Shown here: positions 8,749 through 16,993 of the stretch, in pieces
Numbering within the stretch: position 1 is the stretch's first letter
How the letters are laid out: each line of letters begins with the position of its first letter
Source: Bog-756 sp963812885
Lineage (GTDB): Bacteria > Actinomycetota > Acidimicrobiia > Acidimicrobiales > RAAP-2
DNA length: 64,000 nt
Reading direction: 5' to 3'
Assembly: GCA_963812885.1 (NCBI GenBank)
Contig: CAWEWZ010000006.1
Coordinates: 1 to 64,000 of the forward strand
The notes under the pieces: generated by a model
What the model saw: only the letters and a program-made list of their open reading frames with translations
The model's database searches: none
What the model was told of the DNA's origin: nothing
Translations under genes and position numbers: made by a program

Positions 8749-9531
8749 TTGGAGGAGACCCCGACGGACGCCACCCACTGGTCGACACGCTCCATGGCCA
8801 GGGCCACGGGCATGAGCCAGTCAGCGGTCTCCCGGATCTGGCGGGCCTTTGGTTTGAAGCCGTACCTGGTCGACACTTTCAAACTCAGTCCGGACCCCCT
8901 GTTCGTGGAGAAAGTACGGGATGTGGTGGGGCTTTACATCAACCCACCCGACAGCGCCTTGGTCCTCTGTGTCGACGAGAAGACCCAGATCCAGGCCCTG
9001 GACCGCACCTCGCCGGTGCTCCCGTTGCGACCCGGCCTGCCTGAGCGTCGCACCCACGACTACGTCCGGGGTGGCACCACCAATCTCTATGCCGCCCTCG
9101 ATGTGGCGTCGGGTCACGTCATCGCCGACATGACCGACCGCCATCGGGGCGTCGAGTTCCGTCGATTCTTGAACCTCATCAACCGCTCCGTGCCCGAGGA
9201 TCTCGATGTCCACCTCGTCGTCGACAACGTCTCGACCCACAAGACCCCAGAGATCAAGAAGTGGCTCCTGCGCCATCCCCGATTCCATCTCCACTTCACG
9301 CCCACTTACAGCTCGTGGATGAACCTCGTCGAACGGTGGTTCGCCGAGCTCACCAACAAGTGGCTGCGCCGGGGAACCCATCGATCGACCAGAGAACTCG
9401 AATCCGCCATCGCCCAATGGATCGATCAGTGGAACGAGGAGCCAAAGCCATTTGTCTGGCACAAGAGTGCCGACGAGATCCTTGACACGCTGGCTACGTA
9501 CTGCTCACGAATCTCTGACTCGGATCACTAG
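8749..9531 (+). pseudogene. IS630-family transposase, 5'-truncated
   Basis: The frame encodes the C-terminal 260 residues of an IS630-type DDE transposase. It starts within the second helix-turn-helix ('THWSTRSMARATGMSQSAVSRIW') and retains the catalytic triad: Asp in 'LCVDEKTQ', Asp in 'LVVDNVSTH', and Glu in 'WMNLVERWF'. About 80-100 N-terminal residues of a full-length protein (roughly 340-360) are missing, and no ATG or ribosome binding site precedes the TTG at 8749. Terminal inverted repeats are not evident. The element is therefore probably dead. Its stop codon overlaps the stop of the convergent thiolase gene. Confidence 0.85.
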
Positions 9532-10727
9532 CGGGAGACGATGACCGACGACCCGTGTCCGAACAGCCCCTGGTTGGCGGTGATCCCCACCCGGGCCCCT
9601 TCCACCTGGCGCCCCTGTGCCTGGCCCCGCAACTGCCACACCAGTTCGCAGACCTGGGCGATGGCCTGCGCGGGGATCGCCTCCCCGAAGCACGACAACC
9701 CCCCGCTCGGATTGACCGGGACCCGACCGCCGATGGTGGTGTCGCCGTCACGCAGCAGGCGCTCGGCCTCGCCCTCCTTGCACAGGCCGATGTCCTCGTA
9801 CCAGTCGAGCTCGAGCGCCGACGAGAGGTCGTAGACCTCGGCCAGATCGACATCGTCGGGAGCGATGCCGGCTTCTTCATAGGCCACCGTGGCCACCGAC
9901 TGCTTGAAGGTGGGCCCGACCGAGGCGGCCGTCGACGCGGAATCGGTCGAGAAGTTGGGCATCTCGATGATGGTCTGGGGGAAGCGGGGGGTGACCGTCG
10001 ACACCGCGTCGATGGTGACGAGGTCGGAGTCTCCGGCGTGACGGCGGGCGAACTCCATGCTGGAGAGGACCAGGGCGGCCCCGCCGTCGGAGGTGGCACA
10101 AATCTCCAGGAGCCTCAGTGGATCGGCCACCATCGGCGACCCGAGCACCTCTTCGGCGGTGACCTCCTTGCGGTAGCGGGCGTTGCCATTGGCCAGACCG
10201 TGTCTGGCGTTCTTCACCTTGACGGCGGCGAAGTCGGCTTCGGTCGCTCCGAACAGCTCCATCCGCCGGCGGGCGTAGAGGGCGAAGTAGGTCGGATTGG
10301 TGGCTCCCAGCAGATGGAAGCGGAGCCAGTCGGGGTCGTCCTTGCGATCGCCTCCCACGGGGGCGAAGAACCCCTTCGGAGTGGTGTCCGCCCCCACGAC
10401 CAGCGCCACGTCGCACAGTCCGGCCAGTATTTGCGCCCTGGCATTGCTGATGGCCTGGGCACCCGACGCGCAGGCGGCGTAGGCCGAGGAGACCCGGGCC
10501 CCGGTCCACCCCAGCGCCTGGGCGAAGGTGGCCCCGGCGATGAAGCCGGGGTAGCCGTTCCTGATGGTGTCGGCCCCGGCGACGTACTGGATGTCCGTCC
10601 ACGGGAGGCCGGCTTCACGGAGGGCGTCGCCGGCCGCGGCCAGTCCGTACTCGACGAAGTTGCGGCCCCACTTCCCCCATGGGTGCATCCCCGCCCCCAG
10701 GACGGCGATCCGCTTGTCATCAGGCAC
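9528..10727 (-). CDS. thiolase family protein (SCP-x/lipid-transfer type)
   Basis: CoA-thiolase-fold protein of 399 residues. The nucleophilic Cys is present in 'AACASGAQAI' near residue 85, with 'NPSGG' near 345 and 'NQGLFGHG' near the C-terminus. The overall sequence follows the SCP-x thiolase-like group used in beta-oxidation or sterol side-chain cleavage. GTG 10727 is chosen because GGAGGG lies eight bases upstream; the gene then overlaps the DUF35 stop by 8 bases, indicating translational coupling. DUF35 OB-fold proteins commonly form complexes with such thiolases. Its last codons abut an IS630 fragment. Confidence 0.88.
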   Translation of the reverse strand: MPDDKRIAVLGAGMHPWGKWGRNFVEYGLAAAGDALREAGLPWTDIQYVAGADTIRNGYPGFIAGATFAQALGWTGARVSSAYAACASGAQAISNARAQILAGLCDVALVVGADTTPKGFFAPVGGDRKDDPDWLRFHLLGATNPTYFALYARRRMELFGATEADFAAVKVKNARHGLANGNARYRKEVTAEEVLGSPMVADPLRLLEICATSDGGAALVLSSMEFARRHAGDSDLVTIDAVSTVTPRFPQTIIEMPNFSTDSASTAASVGPTFKQSVATVAYEEAGIAPDDVDLAEVYDLSSALELDWYEDIGLCKEGEAERLLRDGDTTIGGRVPVNPSGGLSCFGEAIPAQAIAQVCELVWQLRGQAQGRQVEGARVGITANQGLFGHGSSVIVSR

Positions 10728-11202
10728 GGGACGACCCTCCTTTGCCGGATTGGGCATCGCCCGAGTCGGGGCGGGGTTGCCATTTCCACACCAGGTACTC
10801 GTGATCGTCGTCCTCGTACAAGGTGTCGAGGACCAGTTCGACCTCGGTGCCGACGTTGAGCTGATCCACCCCCACGCCGGGCACGAGCTGGCCCATCACC
10901 ACCATCTGCTCGGCGGCCAGCTCGACGGCAGCCAGTGCGAAGGGGGCATAGGGATCACTCGATTCGTAGGGCTTGGGCGGCTGGTAGCAGGCGTCGGTGT
11001 ACGACCAGACCTTCCCGAACCGGCTCAGCTCGGTTTCCGCGAACTCGGTTCCCTGGCACTCGGGGTTGCGGCAGAAGTAGGTCTCCTTGGGGAAGGCGAA
11101 GTTCCCACAGGTGGTGCACTTGCTTCCGAGAAGGGCGGGGGAGTGCTCGTCGAGGGTGAACCAGCCCTCGATGGCAGGCACGCGGGTCTTGATCGGGGGC
11201 AT
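10720..11202 (-). CDS. Zn-ribbon/OB-fold (DUF35) acyl-CoA binding protein
   Basis: A 160-residue partner protein with an N-terminal rubredoxin-like zinc ribbon ('CTTCG' near residue 30, 'CRNPEC' near 45) and a C-terminal OB fold with a 'GKVWSYTDACYQPP' strand. In characterised systems (ChsH2, archaeal thiolase complexes) DUF35 domains help thiolase-like enzymes or hydratases bind acyl-CoA. It overlaps the following thiolase start by 8 bases. A near-palindrome 10 bases upstream of its start resembles the site before the CoA-transferase gene. Confidence 0.9.
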   Translation of the reverse strand: MPPIKTRVPAIEGWFTLDEHSPALLGSKCTTCGNFAFPKETYFCRNPECQGTEFAETELSRFGKVWSYTDACYQPPKPYESSDPYAPFALAAVELAAEQMVVMGQLVPGVGVDQLNVGTEVELVLDTLYEDDDHEYLVWKWQPRPDSGDAQSGKGGSSRA

Positions 11203-11211
11203 CGCCGGATT

Positions 11212-11226
11212 CTAACGCCCCGTCAG
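11212..11226. promoter_or_regulatory. candidate operator upstream of DUF35-thiolase
   Basis: The 15-mer CTAACG-CCC-CGTCAG is an inverted repeat with one arm mismatch. It lies 10 bases before the DUF35 start and differs little from the perfect site CTGACG-CTC-CGTCAG before the adjacent CoA-transferase. Spacing and symmetry suit a TetR-type repressor; no regulator gene is adjacent. Confidence 0.5.
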
Positions 11227-12546
11227 ATATGGGTCGGAGGCCGTCCGCGGCCCGGGCCCTGCCGGTGGGTCCGGGGCCTCCGACCCGGTCCTACGACCCG
11301 GTCCTACGACCCGGTCCCGCCCGAGACCGCCACGGGCCCGGGATTCGGCGATCCGGCTGTCGTCCCACCCCAGGAGATCGCGGAGCACCTCGTCGGTGTG
11401 CTCTCCGACAGTCGGGGCGCGGGTCGGGACCGGCAGCTCCTCGCCGACGAACTTGAGTGGCGTGGGGAGCTGCTCGGCACCCAGACGTTCCCGCGAGAAC
11501 CAGTGGAAGCGGTCGTTGAACTGGGGATCCTCGGCGATCGTCTTCGGCGAGTTCACCGGGCTCACCGGGAAGTTGGCGGTCACCCCGAAGTCGATCCACT
11601 CCTCGGCGGTGCGGGTGAGGAAGATGTCGCGGAGCTCGGCCCGCATCTCCAGGTTGTTGCGGGCATGATCGGCGAACTTCGAGCCGGGCCAACGCTCGAA
11701 CATGTCCATGCGGTCGACCGCGGCACAGAAGTTCTTCCAGAAGGCCTGTTCCGATGCCATGAACAGCACATAGCGTCCGTCCTTGGCCTCGTAGACCTGG
11801 TAGCGCACACCTTCGATCATCCCGGCTGTGCCCGGTTCGCGTCGTTTGTAGTCGTCAGCCTTGTTCCCGGTGACCTCGGTCTCGGGCCGTTCGTAGGCCT
11901 TCCAGGTCTCGCTGCGGTACCAGTCCATGGCCGCGGCGGCGTCGGACTGGGCCACTTCGAGGAACGACCCCTCGCCGGTCGTCCTGGCCCGCAACACGGC
12001 GGCGAGGATGCCGAGGGCCCCGAAGAGAGGCCCGGCGTGGATCCCCATCGAGGCGTGTTCGGGCAGGTAGGCGAAGCCGTCCTCATTGACCTGGGGCGAG
12101 ACGATCCCCGCCCACGTGTCGAAGGCCACCCCGTGCGCCGGGAGGTTCTGATAGGGCCCGGTCATCCCGTATCCCGAAATGGTGCAGAACACGATCTGGG
12201 GATTGACCTCACGCAGCTGCTCGTATCCCACCCCGCGGCGGGCGAGGCCGCCGGGCCGCATCGCCTCCACCACCACGTCCGCCGTCTCGGCCAGTGCCTT
12301 GAAGATGGCCACGTCCTCCTCCTGGCGGAGGTCCATCACGATGCTGCGCTTCCCCCGGTTGATGTGGAGGTGCATGAGGGACACGCCTTCGACGATGGGC
12401 CACGTCATCTCGCGTATGTAGTCCCCTGCTGGGGGCTCGACCTTGATGACTTCGGCCCCGAGGTCGACCAGTGGCATGGTGATGGCGGCCGGACCGAGTG
12501 CCGAGCACTCGATGATCCGAATGCCGTGGAGCGGTGCATCGGCCAT
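11212..12546 (-). CDS. CoA-transferase family III (CaiB/BaiF)
   Basis: A 444-residue class III CoA-transferase that would move CoA between carboxylates. The N-terminal 'LHGIRIIECSALGPAAITMPLVDLGAEVIKVEPP' region is typical (LGAEVIKVE near residue 38), followed by 'RGKRSIVMDLR' and the putative catalytic Asp in 'AFDTWAG' near 150. The start is ATG 12546; the frame is open 20 codons upstream but passes through the palindromic operator. The C-terminal ~35 residues are Pro/Gly/Arg-rich, encoded partly by a 13-bp tandem repeat, and are not part of the family fold. Same direction as DUF35-thiolase, 9 bases ahead of it. Confidence 0.9.
   Translation of the reverse strand: MADAPLHGIRIIECSALGPAAITMPLVDLGAEVIKVEPPAGDYIREMTWPIVEGVSLMHLHINRGKRSIVMDLRQEEDVAIFKALAETADVVVEAMRPGGLARRGVGYEQLREVNPQIVFCTISGYGMTGPYQNLPAHGVAFDTWAGIVSPQVNEDGFAYLPEHASMGIHAGPLFGALGILAAVLRARTTGEGSFLEVAQSDAAAAMDWYRSETWKAYERPETEVTGNKADDYKRREPGTAGMIEGVRYQVYEAKDGRYVLFMASEQAFWKNFCAAVDRMDMFERWPGSKFADHARNNLEMRAELRDIFLTRTAEEWIDFGVTANFPVSPVNSPKTIAEDPQFNDRFHWFSRERLGAEQLPTPLKFVGEELPVPTRAPTVGEHTDEVLRDLLGWDDSRIAESRARGGLGRDRVVGPGRRTGSEAPDPPAGPGPRTASDPYLTGR
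11281..11318. repeat. 13-bp tandem repeat at the CoA-transferase C-terminus
   Basis: Three consecutive copies of cgacccggtccta (the third is cgacccggtccc) encode part of the low-complexity C-terminal tail of the CoA-transferase. Confidence 0.75.
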
Positions 12547-12561
12547 GGGAGTGGAGTGTAA

Positions 12562-12576
12562 CTGACGCTCCGTCAG
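12562..12576. promoter_or_regulatory. perfect palindromic operator upstream of the CoA-transferase
   Basis: CTGACG-CTC-CGTCAG is a perfect inverted repeat with a 3-base centre, located 16 bases upstream of the CoA-transferase start. A nearly identical sequence sits before the DUF35-thiolase pair, so one repressor could control both transcription units. Confidence 0.6.
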
Positions 12577-12729
12577 AATCTCTCCGGGGAAGGGGCCTCG
12601 GGTCATCGCCGAGGAGCCGGCCAGCTCGGGTCGGCTAGAGTGGGCAACCGCTTCGGAGCGGGCTCGTCCCCAGCATCACGGCGTGAGCCGCTGGGATCCA
12701 GCCGTGAATCGGATCGGGTGAATCATTCG

Positions 12730-12803
12730 GCGCTCGTAGCTCAACGGACTAGAGCATCTGACTACGGATCAGAAGGTTGCAGGTTCGAATCCTGCCGAGC
12801 GCG
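12730..12803 (+). tRNA. tRNA-Arg (anticodon ACG)
   Basis: A complete 74-nt cloverleaf. The acceptor stem pairs GCGCTCG with CGAGCGC, the D-arm is TAGCTC...GAGC, and the anticodon stem TCTGA/TCAGA holds the loop CTACGGA with anticodon ACG. The T-arm contains GGTTCGAATCC. The 3' CCA is not encoded. Immediately downstream lies a decayed tyrosine recombinase, so its 3' end was probably used as an attachment site. Confidence 0.96.
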
Positions 12804-13152
12804 CAAAATATCGGGGCGTTGTCCCTGGTCAGGAGCCTGAATCTGGCGGCGGCCCGAAGTAGGGATCCACCGGTGACCCTACTTCTAACCCTATTTTTGG
12901 CCCGATGGGCGCCTGGGGCGAAGGATCGTTGCGGGAGAAGCACCCCGGGGGCACTCGAGGACGCCGAGGAGCGCCGCCGTGAACTGGCCGCCCAGTTCGC
13001 CGAGCACCGGTTCATCCGCCGGGCCGCACCGTTCTTGATGTCGGGGACCTTCTCGAGCCGGTGGCTGGCCGACCGTCGGACCCGGCGGCTGACCCTCGGC
13101 CGGACCTCTGTCGATCTCCGGTGGGCCAGCGAGGAGACCTGGCGCAACCGGG
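12804..13152. other. decayed integrated-element sequence after tRNA-Arg
   Basis: No intact gene. One plus-strand frame shows an Arg/Glu-rich helical stretch ('EERRRELAAQFAEHRF', about 12965-13015) of unknown origin, and it runs into the recombinase remnant. A minus-strand frame reading through the antisense of the tRNA is an artefact. Confidence 0.4.
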
Positions 13153-13483
13153 TTGAGGGCCCCGTTCGGTGAGTGGGTGTTCTCGCCCGACAGCGACCAT
13201 CAACGGCGCCCCACGGCCGACGCCATGGACCACTGGTTCACCGCGCTGTGGGCGGAGGCCGACCCGGTCGGGGTCAGCCTCCACCGTCTGCGGCACTCTG
13301 TGGCCACATTCCTGGTGGGCCGGGGCGAACTCCTCCGTGCCCAACGCCGGCTCGGGCATCGCGATCCGTCCACCACGCTGCCGAACTACGCCTAACGCAC
13401 TGCCGCTCGAGGACCAAGAAAGTGCCGACGACATCGATGTGATGTTGAGCGCGGCCGTCGACGCCACTCTGCTGGAGCCCTAG
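13153..13483 (+). pseudogene. tyrosine recombinase/integrase C-terminal remnant, frameshifted
   Basis: The frame from 13153 encodes the catalytic C-terminus of a phage-type integrase. It has 'GEWVFSPDSDH', the HxxR box 'LHRLRHSVATFLV', the 'RRLGHRDPSTTL' His motif and the nucleophile Tyr in 'NYA'. A stop follows Tyr-Ala at 13395, but the typical continuation ('ALPLEDQESADDIDVML') is found in the next frame to 13483, so one frame shift is present. The N-terminal half is missing. Its place beside tRNA-Arg marks an old integration event. It overlaps the end of the convergent oxidoreductase gene by 4 bases. Confidence 0.8.
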
Positions 13484-14874
13484 CGGCGCGCCTCTCGGAT
13501 CCAGTGTTGCGCTCCGGCCTGAATGGCGTCCCACGGGCTGCCCAGTGGCGGTGTGTAGGAAAGGTCGAGCTCGCCCATCGCCTCGACAGTCATCTCGTTG
13601 AAGATGGCGGCGGCGGCGATGTCGATGCGTTTGGCCACCTCGGCATGGCGATGCCCGAACAGCTGCAGTCCAAGGAGACGACCGCTCCGTCGGTCACCGG
13701 TGTACCGCATGCGGATCCGGTGACTGCCCGGGTAGTAGGCCTTGTGATCGTCGGCTTCGAACTCGACGGTCACTGGATCGAAGCCGGCTGCCACCGCTTC
13801 GCGATCCCGGACGCCGGTGCGGGATGCCACCATGTCGAAGATCTTGACGACCTGGGTGCCGAGCGATCCGGCAAATTCCCGCTGGCCACCGAGGGCGTTC
13901 TCGCCGGCCACCCGACCCTGCTTGTGGGCGGTGGTGCCGAGGGGCAGGTAGGTGAGACCCATGAGGCGGTGGTGGGTCACGACGCAGTCGCCGGCCGCGA
14001 AGACCCCGTCCAGGTTGGTCCGCATGGACCGGTCCACCACGATCGCTCCCCCGATCCCGAGCTCCGCCCCGGCCTCTGCCGCCAGCGACGTATCCGGTCG
14101 CACCCCCACGACCACCAGGACCACGTCGGCAAAGGTGGTGAGGGGGCCCTCCGACACGTGTTCCGCCTCGATCTGGAGACGACCGGGCGCTTCGGCCAGA
14201 GCCCTCCCGATCCGTTTCACCGTGGTGTTGGTTCTCACGCAGATGCCGTGGGAGGTCAATTCGGCCCGGACTAGGGCACCGAGACTCGGATCCACGGTCG
14301 GGAGCACCTCGGGGAGCTGCTCGAACTGGGTGACGGCCAGGCCCCGGGCGGCGAGGCCTTCGGCCATCTCGAGGCCGATGTAGCCGGCACCCACGATCAC
14401 CGCACTGATCGGGTGCGTCTTCTCGAGCGTCCGCATCAGCTCGAAGGTGTCACCCATGGAGTGGAGGAGGTGGACGCCGGCGTCCGGCCCCAGCGCATCG
14501 GCACCGACGAGGCCGTCGATCGGTGGCCGGGCCGAGACGGCCCCGGTGCCCACGACGAGCTGGTCGTAGGGGATTGACTCTTCGGCTCCGGACTCATCGA
14601 CCACCTGGAGGCGGTGATCGTCGACGTCGATCCTGATGGCACGGGTGTTGAGCCGGACTTGCATACCGGTCGCCTTCAGATCATCGAGGGTCCGGTGGGC
14701 CAAGTTCCGCCACTGGGGGACGTCGCCGGACACGTAGTAGGGGATCCCGCAGATGGAGAAGTTGGGATAGGCGTCGGCCACCACGACGGTGACCTCGGCG
14801 GTCGGGTCGAGTTCTCTGGCCCGCAGGGCCGCGCTGATTCCGGCGTCACTGCCACCGATGGCTACGAGGTGCAT
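13480..14874 (-). CDS. FAD/NAD(P)-dependent oxidoreductase (CoA-disulfide reductase-like)
   Basis: Pyridine nucleotide-disulfide oxidoreductase of 464 residues. The FAD motif 'AIGGSDAGISAA' is at the N-terminus, followed by the single redox Cys in 'NFSICGIPYYVSGDV' near residue 45, as in CoA-disulfide reductases and NADH oxidases. The NAD-binding 'VIVGAGYIGLEMAEGL' is near 160, the second FAD motif 'GVFAAGDC' near 280, and a dimerisation domain follows. ATG 14874; an earlier in-frame start at 14901 is possible. It is the third gene of a minus-strand arsenic-type operon after arsI and the aquaporin. The role in arsenic handling is inferred from context only. Confidence 0.85.
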   Translation of the reverse strand: MHLVAIGGSDAGISAALRARELDPTAEVTVVVADAYPNFSICGIPYYVSGDVPQWRNLAHRTLDDLKATGMQVRLNTRAIRIDVDDHRLQVVDESGAEESIPYDQLVVGTGAVSARPPIDGLVGADALGPDAGVHLLHSMGDTFELMRTLEKTHPISAVIVGAGYIGLEMAEGLAARGLAVTQFEQLPEVLPTVDPSLGALVRAELTSHGICVRTNTTVKRIGRALAEAPGRLQIEAEHVSEGPLTTFADVVLVVVGVRPDTSLAAEAGAELGIGGAIVVDRSMRTNLDGVFAAGDCVVTHHRLMGLTYLPLGTTAHKQGRVAGENALGGQREFAGSLGTQVVKIFDMVASRTGVRDREAVAAGFDPVTVEFEADDHKAYYPGSHRIRMRYTGDRRSGRLLGLQLFGHRHAEVAKRIDIAAAAIFNEMTVEAMGELDLSYTPPLGSPWDAIQAGAQHWIREARR

Positions 14875-14923
14875 GTGGGTTGTTCCCTTCGAGGACGGCA
14901 CCGGTCCGGCGCCGATCGGATGG

Positions 14924-15659
14924 TCAGCGGGTTTCGAGGTCGCCCTCGCCTCGGAGGTGAGGTTCGATGATGTCGGCCGCCTCGGCCCTGGTGATTCCCG
15001 GATAGAGGCCCTTGATCAAGCCGAAGGCCAGGAACCCTCCGACGATCTGGGCCGAGATGAAGTTGGGAACCGAGGAGGGAGCGATGCCGGCGAACGTGTC
15101 GGAGAACATCCGACCCACGGTGATGGCGGGATTGGCGAAGCTGGTCGAGCTGGTGAAGAAGTAGGCCGCTCCGATATAGGCCCCGACTGCCGCCGGGGCG
15201 AGGTGCGAGCGACCCGACCGGGCCAGGGCGAAGATCACCAGGATGAGGCCGATGGTGGCCACGACCTCGGACACCCAGTGTGGTCCGGAGGCCCGGTGTT
15301 TGGTCGGAGATGGAGATGGCTGCTTCGGAGAACATGACGTTGGCGAGGATCGCCCCCCCGATGCACCCGGCGACCTGGAAGGGCAGGTAGGCGGCGGCGT
15401 CCCGCCACTTGAGGCCACCGAATCCGGCATCGACGAAGGAGACCACCGGGTTGAAGTGGGCACCGGAGATCGGTCCGAACATCAAGATGATGGCGAACAG
15501 TCCGGCGGCCGTCGCCGCGGCGTTCTCGAACAGCTGGAGCCCGATGTTGCCGGGGGAGAGGGTCTGGGCGGCGATCCCCGATCCGATGACGACGGCCGCG
15601 AGCAGGCCGCTTCCGAGGAACTCGGCCAGCAGCCGACGCCACAGGACGGTGTCTCTCAC
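14924..15659 (-). CDS. aquaporin/glycerol facilitator (AqpS-like), frame interrupted
   Basis: MIP-family channel with six predicted membrane segments. The two pore loops are visible as 'GAHFNPVVSF' (first NPA box is NPV) and 'SFANPAITVGR'. The second half resumes in another frame after 'AISIS', consistent with one extra base close to 15305. Homologous context ('TKHRASGPHWVSEVVAT') continues without loss, so the lesion is a single insertion, either a real inactivation or an assembly error. AqpS-type channels sit in ars operons and extrude or admit trivalent arsenicals. It lies between arsI and the FAD oxidoreductase. Confidence 0.85.
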
Positions 15660-15683
15660 CGCCGACCCCGTCTCCTCAGCCGA

Positions 15684-16169
15684 TCAGCAGCAGCTGGACG
15701 GGGCTCGGGTTCCAACCACGCCGACCGGGATGCCGGAGACGGCCTCGGGGATGCAGCAGCCACCGTCGCCGGCCATTCTGGACTCGACCGGGGCATCGGC
15801 CAGCACGGTGTAGACCTCCCAAGGGGCGCCGTCAGGATCGTTCACCCACACCTTGTCCTGGACGGCGAAGCAACAGGTCGTCTGTTCCTCGGTCACCGTG
15901 TCGAGTCCATCGTCGCTCAGCCGTCCGGTGGCGGCCGCCACCTCGTCGGGGCTCCCGACCTCGACGCCCAGGTGGTTGAGCGCTCCGACGACTCCACTGC
16001 CCCGGGCCTCCGTGTCCTCCATCAGCACCAGCTTGAGCGGGGGATCGGCGATGGCGAAGTTGGCGTAGCCCGGGCGGAGCTTGGCCGGTTCGGTGCCGAA
16101 CAGCTTCGAGTAGAAGGCGATGGCCTCGTCGAGGTCGGAGACGTTCAGAGCCAGTTGCACACGGGACAT
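15684..16169 (-). CDS. arsI: ArsI/CadI-family metalloenzyme (C-As lyase-like dioxygenase)
   Basis: A 161-residue vicinal-oxygen-chelate (glyoxalase/bleomycin-resistance fold) protein. The N-terminal strand 'RVQLALNVSDLDEAIAFYSKLFG' is typical, and the ArsI hallmark vicinal Cys pair occurs in 'EEQTTCCFA' near residue 97, followed by 'VNDPDGAPWEVYTV' with the metal-binding Glu. ArsI cleaves carbon-arsenic bonds of methyl or aromatic trivalent arsenicals. The C-terminus has extra Cys pairs (CC near 138 and at the end). ATG 16169 follows an AGGAGG site. First gene of the operon divergent from arsR. Confidence 0.87.
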   Translation of the reverse strand: MSRVQLALNVSDLDEAIAFYSKLFGTEPAKLRPGYANFAIADPPLKLVLMEDTEARGSGVVGALNHLGVEVGSPDEVAAATGRLSDDGLDTVTEEQTTCCFAVQDKVWVNDPDGAPWEVYTVLADAPVESRMAGDGGCCIPEAVSGIPVGVVGTRAPSSCC

Positions 16170-16179
16170 GGGGTCCTCC

Positions 16180-16236
16180 TATAATATTGAGGTCGGTCGA
16201 TGCATTGAGTATGGCGAATACATCGATCAATGTCAA
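16180..16236. promoter_or_regulatory. divergent ars promoter and ArsR operator
   Basis: On the minus strand, TTGACA (16231-16236) and CATACT (16208-16213) form a promoter with a 17-base spacer for arsI-aquaporin-oxidoreductase. An inverted repeat GATGCATT-N10-AATACATC (16199-16224) covers that -10 and fits an ArsR operator. On the plus strand, TATAAT at 16180-16185 could serve arsR. The overlap predicts metalloid-relieved repression. Confidence 0.6.
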
Positions 16237-16251
16237 TGGAAGAGGTGAATC

Positions 16252-16602
16252 ATGGCCACCAAGATCGCCGTCATCGATGTCGAGGCACCGAGCCACTGCT
16301 GTCCGTCGGTCCTCGCCGCACCGCTGGATGTCGAGGACGCCGCAGAGCTGGCCAGTGGGTTCACTGCCCTGTCCGATCCGGTCCGGTTGCGGGTGCTCAG
16401 CATGCTGGCTGCGGCACCCGACGGTGAGGTGTGCGTGTGCGATTTCGTCGATCCGCTGGGCAAGAGCCAGCCGACCATCTCACACCATCTCAAGATCCTG
16501 ACCGAGGCCGGATTGGTCCACGGTGACCGCAGGGGAAAGTGGGTGTGGTACTCACTCAACCGAGATCGCCTCGCTCAACTGCGAGCCACGATCGATACCT
16601 GA
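16252..16602 (+). CDS. arsR: ArsR/SmtB-family metalloid-sensing repressor
   Basis: A 116-residue winged-helix repressor. The recognition helix is 'KSQPTISHHLKILTEAGLV' near residues 72-90, with the wing 'GKWVWYSLN'. The metal-binding 'EVCVCDFVDPL' (CVC) near residue 60 matches the ArsR/CadC alpha3-type site; an extra Cys pair is in the N-terminal 'SHCCPS'. Together these could form a three- or four-thiolate As(III) site. ATG 16252, with AGAGG nearby. It is divergent from the arsI operon with the operator in the shared region, so it probably represses both itself and the operon. Confidence 0.9.
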   Translation: MATKIAVIDVEAPSHCCPSVLAAPLDVEDAAELASGFTALSDPVRLRVLSMLAAAPDGEVCVCDFVDPLGKSQPTISHHLKILTEAGLVHGDRRGKWVWYSLNRDRLAQLRATIDT

Positions 16603-16670
16603 TCACGGGCGCCGGTCATCGCCGAGCGCGGTTGGCAATTCACTCAGGGATGATGCGGCGACGGTTGCTT

Positions 16671-16718
16671 GACTCACCGACTCACCGACTCACCGACTCA
16701 TTGACTCACCGACTCACC
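16671..16718. repeat. 8-bp tandem repeat (gactcacc)x6
   Basis: Six head-to-tail units of gactcacc; the fourth is gactcatt. The block lies between arsR and a small membrane protein gene and includes that gene's stop codon. It is a probable slippage-prone microsatellite. Confidence 0.85.
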
Positions 16719-16993
16719 ATTGGTGTCATTCGATTCAGCGGGCGGCGTGCCAGCGTCTCAGCGATGCCCGACCAGATACACTCGACCACGCCGAACGGCC
16801 AGGTGCCCGAGATAAATCCGTAAGCGCTGGACAAGAGGCAACCGAATGCAAAGAGCAGGACGAAATTCCGGCCTCGTAGCTTGAGCGCGTACACCACCAT
16901 CATGAACGTGACGGCGCACACTCCATAGATGGTGGCCAGGCAGTGCTCACCCCACCAGTCAAGCGCGTCGGGCCGTCGTGTCTTGGTGATCAA
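16706..16993 (-). CDS. small membrane protein coupled to a cation transporter
   Basis: A 95-residue protein with about three hydrophobic segments: 'LATIYGVCAVTFMMVVYAL', 'FVLLFAFGCLLSSAYGF' and 'FGVVECIWSGIAETL'. The proposed start is TTG 16993, whose TTGA overlaps the TGA of the upstream cation transporter by four bases, implying coupling. Longer in-frame starts would run deep into that gene. Similar short 'WWGEHCLATIYG' proteins occur in actinobacteria without known function. The last four codons lie within an 8-bp tandem repeat, so the C-terminus may vary among strains. Confidence 0.6.
   Translation of the reverse strand: MITKTRRPDALDWWGEHCLATIYGVCAVTFMMVVYALKLRGRNFVLLFAFGCLLSSAYGFISGTWPFGVVECIWSGIAETLARRPLNRMTPMVSR

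Noticed and set aside
10564..12561. A 665-codon plus-strand frame opposite the thiolase, DUF35 and CoA-transferase
   Set aside because: It crosses three well-supported minus-strand genes and is a GC-skew artefact with no start signal.
12749..13147. A minus-strand frame ending in residues typical of annotated tRNA antisense proteins
   Set aside because: It reads through the reverse complement of tRNA-Arg, a well-known annotation artefact.
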